Positions 1 to 5,735 of a stretch of 9,489 nt of DNA are shown here, piece after piece. How positions within the stretch are numbered: the stretch's first letter is position 1; each line of letters opens with the position of its first letter. This DNA is from an uncultured Bacteroidia bacterium. Its GTDB lineage: Bacteria > Bacteroidota > Bacteroidia > Bacteroidales > CAJPTX01. The notes beneath the pieces are model-generated. The model did no database searches, was not told the origin of the DNA, and was given only the letters and a program-made list of their open reading frames with translations. The position numbers and the translations under genes are program-made. Location: NCBI GenBank assembly GCA_938040915.1, contig CALHZE010000297.1, positions 1-9,489 on the forward strand. Direction: 5' to 3'.

Positions 1-1
1 G

Positions 2-1087
2 GATATTAAGAAGGCCTATCGGAAGAAGGCACTTGAGTATCACCCCGACCGTAACCCGAACAATCCGGAAGCTGAAGCGAAATTTAAGGAGGCTGCCGAG
101 GCGTATGACGTGTTGCGCGACCCAGATAAGCGGGCGCGTTATGACCGTTTTGGGCATGCAGGGGTAGAGGGGGCTGCTGGTGGTGGTCGCCCAGGGGGGA
201 TGACGATGGAGGATATCCTCTCTCAGTTCGGACCTCTTTTCTCTGGCTTTGGTGATTTCGGTGGTGGGGGCGGTGGCGCACAACGTAACGTGGCGCGAGG
301 CTCAGACTTGCGGATTCATCTGAAACTCTCTTTGGAGGAGATTGATAAGGGGGTGACCAAGAAAGTAAAGCTGGCAAAGTATGTGACTTGCAAGACTTGC
401 GGCGGTTCTGGAGCAGCACCGGGCTCGGAAATGGAGACCTGTTCGCATTGTAACGGGACGGGACAGATCGTTAAGACGATGCGTAGCTTCCTTGGGATGG
501 TGCAGGCGGGGCAACCCTGCCCCCATTGTGAGGGGACGGGGAAGATTGTCAAACAGAAGTGTAAGGAGTGTCGTGGCGAGGGGGTGATCCGTTCGGAGGA
601 GATGATCTCGGTCAACATCCCCGCGGGTGTGGAAGATGAGATGCAGCTGCAGATGACCGGCGAGGGGAATGCGGCGCGCCACGGGGGGATACCTGGAAAC
701 CTGTTTGTGGTGGTTGAGCAGTTGCCGCATGACGAGTTTATTCGCGAGGGAGCAGACTTGCTTTATAACCTGCACTTGAGTGTATCGCAGGCGATACTCG
801 GGGCGAGTATCGAAGTCCCTACTTTGGGGGATAAAGTGAAGGTGAAGATCCCCGCTGGCGCACAGCCAGGGAGTTTGTATCGTGCTAAGGGTAAGGGGAT
901 TTCGTCGATACACACGCGTTCGAGGGGTGATTTGATTATCATCGCCGATGTCTACATCCCCGAGTCTTTGAACAATGAAGAGAAGTCGCTCGTTTCTAAG
1001 TTAGCAGACAGTAAAAACTTTGTGCCGAAGGAGAAGAAGGGGGCACTCAGTACGCTGTTGATGCGGATACAGAAGATCTTTTCTTAA
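2..1087 (+). CDS. dnaJ: Chaperone protein DnaJ (Hsp40), 5' end missing
   Basis: Co-chaperone that binds unfolded proteins and stimulates the ATPase of DnaK in the cytoplasm. The frame is open from the left edge and ends in TAA at 1085-1087, giving 361 visible residues; family lengths near 380 suggest that only about 16 N-terminal residues are missing. The J-domain remains, with the diagnostic HPD at 41-49. A Gly/Phe-rich linker follows (FSGFGDFGGGG, about 239-276). Four zinc-binding CxxCxGxG repeats lie at about 389-583: CKTCGGSG, CSHCNGTG, CPHCEGTG and CKECRGEG. All eight cysteines are intact, so this is a type I DnaJ. The two C-terminal beta-sandwich substrate-binding domains complete it. 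The gene is probably co-transcribed with the DUF438 gene 21 bp downstream. grpE often lies just upstream of dnaJ in this phylum, but that region is outside the window. Identification is secure. Confidence 0.97.
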   Translation, partial: DIKKAYRKKALEYHPDRNPNNPEAEAKFKEAAEAYDVLRDPDKRARYDRFGHAGVEGAAGGGRPGGMTMEDILSQFGPLFSGFGDFGGGGGGAQRNVARGSDLRIHLKLSLEEIDKGVTKKVKLAKYVTCKTCGGSGAAPGSEMETCSHCNGTGQIVKTMRSFLGMVQAGQPCPHCEGTGKIVKQKCKECRGEGVIRSEEMISVNIPAGVEDEMQLQMTGEGNAARHGGIPGNLFVVVEQLPHDEFIREGADLLYNLHLSVSQAILGASIEVPTLGDKVKVKIPAGAQPGSLYRAKGKGISSIHTRSRGDLIIIADVYIPESLNNEEKSLVSKLADSKNFVPKEKKGALSTLLMRIQKIFS

Positions 1088-1108
1088 CATTGGTATTGTT
1101 GCGACGCG

Positions 1109-2674
1109 ATGGAAAAGCAATCAATGGGGCAATATCTCCCTGAGATAGACGAGGCAAAAATCCGCCGGATGGTGGATATCAGGGAGCGTTATCTTGACGG
1201 AAAACTCTCTTTGGAGGAGGGACGCCGGTTGTTGGCAGAACAGGTGGGAAAGATTTGTTCGTATGAGATCGCGTATGCCGAGCAGCAACTCAAGGCGCTA
1301 GAGGATGACGAGTGTCGGAAGGAGGACATTCAGTCGATGCTTGACCTCTATCGGGATATTTGGGACACGTCGCGCCCCGCGCTTCCGAAAGACCACCCTA
1401 TTGCGTGTTATTACGCGGAAAACGATGAGATGCGGCGGCATCTCTTGGCGGTGGAAGACTTGGTGCAGTACCCCGTGATTCGGAATCAATGGTATGCACT
1501 TTATGACGAGTTGGCTAAGTTCAAAATCCACCTTTCGCGCAAGCAGAATCAGCTTTATTCGTTGCTAGAGAAGAAGGGGTTTGACCGCCCGACGACCACG
1601 ATGTGGCTCTTGGATGATTTCATCCGCGACGAGATCCGTGACTTGCGTAAACTTTTGGAAGAGGGGAAGGAAGAGGCGTTTATGGCTGGGCAAGCGACGC
1701 TGGTCGCCGATGTCCGAGATTTGATGGAGAAGGAGGAGCGAGTGCTTTACCCGACGTCGCTCGCCATGATCTCGCCTGAGGAGTTTGAGGATATGAAGGT
1801 GGGCGACCGTGAGATCGGTTTTGCTTGGATTGTACCCCCTCAAGTAGAGGTCTCTAAGGTGGCAGATCCCCCACACAAGGCCGAAGGTTTTACGGATGAG
1901 CTTTTGGCTTTGATGGCAAAGCACGGTCTGGGGGGAGTGTCTGCAGACCAGAAATTGGAGGTGACAACGGGGCGCTTGACGCTTGAGCAAATCAACCTCA
2001 TATTCAAACACTTGCCGGTTGACATCTCGTATGTCGATGAGAACGAGCTGGTGTGCTTCTATTCAGATACAGACCATCGCGTCTTTCCGCGCAGCAAGAA
2101 TGTCATTGGGCGCGACGTGAAGAATTGCCATCCGCGTACGAGTGTTCACATCGTGGAGGAGATTATCGCCAAGTTCCGCTCGGGGGAGGCCGACTCGGTA
2201 GACTTTTGGATCAACAAACCTGGGTTCTTTGTTTACATTCACTACACGGCGGTGCGCGATCAAGAAGGGCGTTTCCGTGGTGTGTTAGAGATGATGCAGA
2301 ACTGTACCCATATTCGGGCATTGGAAGGTTCGCGGACGTTGCTCGTTTGGAACAAGGATGAGCATGGGGAAAAGACGCAAACTACCGAGGAGGTGGCATG
2401 GGCTGACGAACCGAAAGAGGACGCCGCGGATGGTGGGGAGGTGCTTGACCCGAAAACGCTGAAGGTGACGGGGGATACGCGGCTTAAGGATCTGCTCGCG
2501 GCGTGTCCGGCTCTCAAGGCGGAGTTACCGAAGATCCACTCGTCTTTTAAGATGTTGAACACCCCGTTGGCGCGTGTCATGATCCCCAAGGCTACGGTGT
2601 CGATGATGAGTGAGCGGAGTGGTATGCCCTTGGCGGAGTTGATTGATGCGATCGAGTCGTTTATCAAGAAATAA
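1109..2674 (+). CDS. DUF438 / hemerythrin-like / PAS protein with C-terminal DUF1858-like module
   Basis: Predicted cytoplasmic protein of 521 residues with no signal peptide or membrane segment. Domains in order: DUF438 helical region (about 15-90), hemerythrin-like helical region (about 94-240), PAS_10-type domain (about 292-414), acidic linker (about 415-445), and a DUF1858/ScdA_N-like module (about 449-520; FKMLNTPLARVM then SGMPLAELIDAI). Recognisable family motifs are DHPIACYYAEND, SLLEKKGF, MEKEERVLYP, LPVDISYVDENE, NVIGRDVKNCHP and VDFWI. From knowledge of the families, hemerythrin-like folds bind di-iron or sense O2/NO, PAS domains sense ligands or redox state, and DUF1858-like modules occur in ScdA/RIC iron-sulfur repair proteins. 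A redox, gas or iron-linked role is inference. Several residues I recall as conserved in DUF438 proteins look replaced: the CDVH-type motif reads LDLY (about 78-81), and RKEN reads RKQN (144-147). ATG 1109 follows dnaJ by 21 bp without a Shine-Dalgarno sequence. No clear terminator follows. Confidence 0.85.
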   Translation: MEKQSMGQYLPEIDEAKIRRMVDIRERYLDGKLSLEEGRRLLAEQVGKICSYEIAYAEQQLKALEDDECRKEDIQSMLDLYRDIWDTSRPALPKDHPIACYYAENDEMRRHLLAVEDLVQYPVIRNQWYALYDELAKFKIHLSRKQNQLYSLLEKKGFDRPTTTMWLLDDFIRDEIRDLRKLLEEGKEEAFMAGQATLVADVRDLMEKEERVLYPTSLAMISPEEFEDMKVGDREIGFAWIVPPQVEVSKVADPPHKAEGFTDELLALMAKHGLGGVSADQKLEVTTGRLTLEQINLIFKHLPVDISYVDENELVCFYSDTDHRVFPRSKNVIGRDVKNCHPRTSVHIVEEIIAKFRSGEADSVDFWINKPGFFVYIHYTAVRDQEGRFRGVLEMMQNCTHIRALEGSRTLLVWNKDEHGEKTQTTEEVAWADEPKEDAADGGEVLDPKTLKVTGDTRLKDLLAACPALKAELPKIHSSFKMLNTPLARVMIPKATVSMMSERSGMPLAELIDAIESFIKK

Positions 2675-2733
2675 CCTTTTGTCTCCTCTTTTTCCTTGCT
2701 AGTAAATTTATGGGGCGTAGGGGGAGGGGAGTG

Positions 2734-2765
2734 TTTCACAAATTGCGAAATAAGCGCTATCTTTG
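2734..2765 (+). promoter_or_regulatory. Bacteroidota-type promoter for the type IX cargo gene
   Basis: TATCTTTG at 2758-2765 matches the Bacteroidota -7 consensus TAnnTTTG at every fixed position. TTTC at 2734-2737 matches three of four bases of the -33 TTTG element and sits 20 bp upstream, within the usual 19-21 bp spacing. Transcription would start near 2772, leaving a leader of about 23 bases before the ATG at 2795. The position just before a gene with a clear signal peptide supports the call. Confidence 0.6.
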
Positions 2766-2794
2766 GGTACGAACCAAAAAACATAGATGCTACT

Positions 2795-3817
2795 ATGAAG
2801 AAAACATTGCTACTAACCGCAGCGGTACTTTTTTCCGCAGGTGTGTTGTGGGCACAACCCGTCTTGAAAGAAAAAACACATGGGTTGATCCCAGGAAACC
2901 CGAACCCGATGATCTTGACTGACGCGACCACTCCAGGAGCGGCGGGCGCGAACGTGACGTGGGATTTCTCTGCGCTGAAGCAGAATGGACCGTTTTATGG
3001 AGACATCACCGACCCAGGTTACTATAACCCGCCCGTGCAGGCACAGGGGAGTAACACGGTGTTGGTGGAAGAAGATCTCCATTCGTTTATGGAAACCTCC
3101 TCTAAGGAGTTGAAGGTGCTTACGACGCGCGTGGGAACATTCCTCCGTGTGTATAACGAGCCTAAGGTAAAGATGCGCTACCCGTTTGCTTATGGAGATC
3201 GTTATGAAGCGACCGTTACAGGGGAGCAACTCTACATGAACACAGATTACCGTGCGAAGTTTGACCTTACCTATCGCATCGAGGCTGATGCTTATGGCAC
3301 GCTCCTCCTTCCAGGGGCAACGCTTAAGGATGTGCTCCGTGTTACGAGCACGGACACTTACTCTTATGACAATTATAGCTCGACGGTGGTTACCTATCGT
3401 TGGTATGTAAAGTCTCACCGCTACCCCGTATTGTCGCTTATCTTTGTTAAGAGCCCTGACGGTACATTACACCCCCTTAAGGGAGCTTACAACCCCGTGG
3501 TAGAAGCTCCGGCGCTCATTGCTAAGGCAGAAAAGCAAGTGGCTAAGGGGGCGGTGACCACGTTGAACCTTTACCCGAACCCCTTTGAAGGCGTGTTGAA
3601 TGTGGCTTATACGCTTAGCGCAAAGAGCTATGTCACCATCGCGCTCTATAATGCTCAGGGGGTATTAGTAAAGACACTTTTGCAGCAAAACCAAGAGGAA
3701 GGGGTTTATACCTCGACCTTTACTTCGGAGGTACAGAATCTTCCCGCGGGGATGTATATAGTCCGTGCTGAGGCAAACGGTGGTGTGTTGTCACAAGAGG
3801 TAGTAAAGGTGAACTAA
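2795..3817 (+). CDS. Secreted protein with type IX secretion C-terminal sorting domain, function unknown
   Basis: Protein of 340 residues exported by Sec and then probably passed through the outer membrane by the type IX secretion system. A Sec signal peptide is clear: MKK, a hydrophobic stretch, and cleavage likely after LWA at residue 20. The last 86 residues (about 255-340) are a type A sorting domain, with LYPNPF at the start, LYNAQGVLVKTL in the middle and LPAGMYIVRAE before a final strand ending VVKVN. The central 230 residues are beta-rich and aromatic, with VTWDFSAL near residue 50, a phrase common in type IX cargo of this phylum. I see no protease, glycosidase or other catalytic motif, so activity is unknown. 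The frame is open back to 2696, but ATG 2795 is chosen because it places the signal peptide at the N-terminus and leaves the promoter outside the gene. A terminator follows, so it seems to be transcribed alone. Confidence 0.88.
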   Translation: MKKTLLLTAAVLFSAGVLWAQPVLKEKTHGLIPGNPNPMILTDATTPGAAGANVTWDFSALKQNGPFYGDITDPGYYNPPVQAQGSNTVLVEEDLHSFMETSSKELKVLTTRVGTFLRVYNEPKVKMRYPFAYGDRYEATVTGEQLYMNTDYRAKFDLTYRIEADAYGTLLLPGATLKDVLRVTSTDTYSYDNYSSTVVTYRWYVKSHRYPVLSLIFVKSPDGTLHPLKGAYNPVVEAPALIAKAEKQVAKGAVTTLNLYPNPFEGVLNVAYTLSAKSYVTIALYNAQGVLVKTLLQQNQEEGVYTSTFTSEVQNLPAGMYIVRAEANGGVLSQEVVKVN

Positions 3818-3832
3818 GCAACTTTTAGTTGC
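3812..3832 (+). other. Two mutually exclusive small hairpins at the stop codon of the cargo gene
   Basis: AACTAA (3812-3817) can pair with TTAGTT (3825-3830), a 6-bp stem that contains the TAA stop. Alternatively GCAAC (3818-3822) can pair with GTTGC (3828-3832), a 5-bp stem around a TTTTA loop. The two use overlapping bases and cannot form together. Both stems are short and neither is followed by a T tract, so neither is a terminator by itself. The strong terminator starts 15 bp further on. Confidence 0.3.
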
Positions 3833-3846
3833 GTTGTGAGACAAAG

Positions 3847-3873
3847 GGGCGCGGCTTAGGCTGCGCCCTTTTT
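3847..3873 (+). terminator. Rho-independent terminator after the cargo gene
   Basis: GGGCGCGGC (3847-3855) pairs with GCTGCGCCC (3860-3868), a 9-bp GC-rich stem with one G-U pair and a TTAG loop. It is followed directly by five T (3869-3873). It lies 30 bp after the stop codon of the cargo gene. On the opposite strand the stem has no T tract in the right place, so it should act only on rightward transcription. It separates the cargo unit from the helicase gene. Confidence 0.85.
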
Positions 3874-3951
3874 ACGTAAAAAGAAGGTCTCTTTATGTAA
3901 AAGAGTGCCTTTATTTTCTTATCTTGCGTTCTGTATCAAAGTCATTCTGAA

Positions 3952-5661
3952 ATGAACTGGGACGACAACGCAGAGGCGCGACTTGCGCACGACTTGGTGC
4001 TCCATACCTCTTCTAATCTTTTTCTCACGGGTAAGGCAGGAACAGGCAAGACGACCTTTCTGCGGGGGCTGTGTCAAGAGTTGAAGAAGAACTACGTTAT
4101 CGTAGCACCCACAGGGATTGCTGCTCTTAATGCCGAAGGGACGACGCTCCACTCACAGTTTCAACTCCCGCTTGACCCGTATTTTCCGGCTACCGATCCG
4201 CAAGCGCCGAACCCTTATCTTAAGAGTATGACGTCGGAGAAGCGCCTCATCATAGAAAACCTTCGTCTTATCATCATCGACGAGGTGAGTATGGTGCGGG
4301 CAGATACGCTTCAGGCGCTGAGTGACCGCTTGTGTTTGGAACGCCAATCGAGCCTCCCTTTTGCGGGGATACAGCTTCTGCTTATTGGCGACCTTTATCA
4401 GCTCCCCCCTGTGACTGATGAGCATTGGGAGCAGCTCCAGCCCGAGCCCTATCGTACGCCCTATTTCCTTTCGGCGCCTGCGTTAAAGAGCACCTCTTTT
4501 TACTTTCTCGAGCTACAGAAGATTTACCGTCAGCGCGACGAGGCGTTTATCGACTTGTTGCAGTCGATACGTACAGGGCGGGAGCTCACGACCGCGTTAA
4601 TGCATCTCAATCAGCGCGTAACGAAGTCGGAAATCACCCTTGAGCCGGGTGAGGTCGTATTGACCTCCCTCCGTGCGCAGAGTGCGTCTTATAACCAAAA
4701 GAACCTTGACGCGTTAGAGTCAAAGTCATATCATTACTATGCCGAACTGAGTGGCGAGTTTTCAAACAAGGATACGCCCACCGACATAGACCTTGAGCTT
4801 AAGATAGGGGCACAGGTAATGTTTGTGCGTAATGATAACGAGTTGGGGCTTTTTGTGAATGGAGAGATCGGGACAATTACTGCGCTTTCTGAAAGCGAAG
4901 TGACGGTGAAGAAAATGAACGGGGGGATGCCGGTTACGGTCAAGCCCTCGCGTTGGGAGCGCTATTCGTATGACATCAATTACCAGACGCGGAAGATGGA
5001 AAAGAGGGTCGTGGGGCGTTTCGTGCAAATCCCGTTGCGGTTGGCGTGGTCGATCACGATTCACAAGAGTCAGGGGCTTACCTTTGATCGCGTAAGTATT
5101 CACACTCAGGGGCTTTTTGCCTCTGGGCAACTTTATGTCGCGTTGAGCCGTTGCCGGAGTTTGGAGGGGATTCAACTGAATGCCTCAGTTCCCCCGAATG
5201 CGGTAAAGGTGGACGAGCGTATTGCGCGCTCGCTTGACTACTGTCGAGAGCATTATACACTCCCTCAAGACTATGTCGTGGATATTTCTAAGTCTAACAA
5301 CCTTGATGAGGAGCTGTCGGGCTTGGAGGATGATGAGGGTGTTAATTGCTCTGAGCGTGCTGTGTATGTGGCGTCTCGCATTCAAGAATATATCGATCTT
5401 AACAAGCCGGTCGTTGACATCTTAAAGGAGTCAGATATTTCTACCTCAGAAGTGGAAGAGCATGTGAATAAACTGTTGGGAGACGGGACGGTGGAGCTTC
5501 GAACGGTACTCACCCCGAGCACCTATTCTTGCCTCGTGCAGTATTATACGCTCTCGCCACACTTGACGCTATCAAAACGTCGGCGGGCGGTGCAGGGGAT
5601 GTTTCCCCTTGTTGAGTTAAGGTGGTTTGACAAGTGGCATGGCGAGAATGATCGGTGGTAA
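3952..5661 (+). CDS. Pif1/RecD-type superfamily 1 DNA helicase with C-terminal winged-helix-like region
   Basis: Predicted cytoplasmic ATP-driven DNA helicase of 569 residues. The core motifs are visible: Walker A GKAGTGKTT (27-35), motif Ia VAPTGIAALNAEGTTLHS (51-68), Walker B IIIDEVSMV (107-115), motif III IGDLYQLPPV (145-154), motif V TIHKSQGLTFD (369-379) and motif VI YVALSRCRSLEGI (395-407). All key residues seem intact, so it should be active. The last 110 residues contain a probable helix-turn-helix segment, ILKESDISTSEVEEHVNKL (490-508), which resembles the helix-turn-helix tails of Bacteroidota helicases in this group. Relatives act on forks, R-loops or G-quadruplexes; the substrate here is unknown. 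ATG 3952 lies 79 bp after the terminator of the previous gene, so the gene needs its own promoter. I found only a poor -7 match near 3920. It does not appear to belong to a defence island. Confidence 0.9.
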   Translation: MNWDDNAEARLAHDLVLHTSSNLFLTGKAGTGKTTFLRGLCQELKKNYVIVAPTGIAALNAEGTTLHSQFQLPLDPYFPATDPQAPNPYLKSMTSEKRLIIENLRLIIIDEVSMVRADTLQALSDRLCLERQSSLPFAGIQLLLIGDLYQLPPVTDEHWEQLQPEPYRTPYFLSAPALKSTSFYFLELQKIYRQRDEAFIDLLQSIRTGRELTTALMHLNQRVTKSEITLEPGEVVLTSLRAQSASYNQKNLDALESKSYHYYAELSGEFSNKDTPTDIDLELKIGAQVMFVRNDNELGLFVNGEIGTITALSESEVTVKKMNGGMPVTVKPSRWERYSYDINYQTRKMEKRVVGRFVQIPLRLAWSITIHKSQGLTFDRVSIHTQGLFASGQLYVALSRCRSLEGIQLNASVPPNAVKVDERIARSLDYCREHYTLPQDYVVDISKSNNLDEELSGLEDDEGVNCSERAVYVASRIQEYIDLNKPVVDILKESDISTSEVEEHVNKLLGDGTVELRTVLTPSTYSCLVQYYTLSPHLTLSKRRRAVQGMFPLVELRWFDKWHGENDRW

Positions 5662-5735
5662 AGATTGCGGCGGTAAAGGCTGTAACTTTTACTTCTCAAC
5701 CCCGTCTTATGGGCATAATCAATATCGTGTACGCA

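Noticed and set aside
323..340. Exact 18-base repeat shared by dnaJ (323-340) and the DUF438 gene (1202-1219)
   Set aside because: Both copies encode KLSLEE in frame with the same codons, and the surrounding sequence differs. Chance or codon preference explains it better than a mobile or regulatory repeat.
302..913. 203-residue open frame on the minus strand inside dnaJ
   Set aside because: It lies wholly antisense to a secure DnaJ, and its translation shows no recognisable domain or motif. Long antisense frames are common opposite genes with this base composition.
2696..2794. Upstream extension of the cargo protein to an earlier in-frame start
   Set aside because: It would put 33 residues before a clear signal peptide and place the promoter elements within coding sequence.
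2260..2931. 223-residue minus-strand frame crossing the gap between the DUF438 gene and the cargo gene
   Set aside because: It overlaps two well-supported plus-strand genes and the promoter, and contains no recognisable domain.
3919..3927. TTATCTTGC as a -7 element for the helicase gene
   Set aside because: It matches TAnnTTTG only in part and has no good -33 partner. A promoter is expected between 3874 and 3951, but this site is not convincing.
5655..5735. Start of the beta-barrel protein at GTG 5655 or ATG 5709
   Set aside because: Both put non-hydrophobic or extra residues before the signal peptide, and GTG 5655 would overlap the helicase gene. ATG 5736 gives a normal signal peptide.
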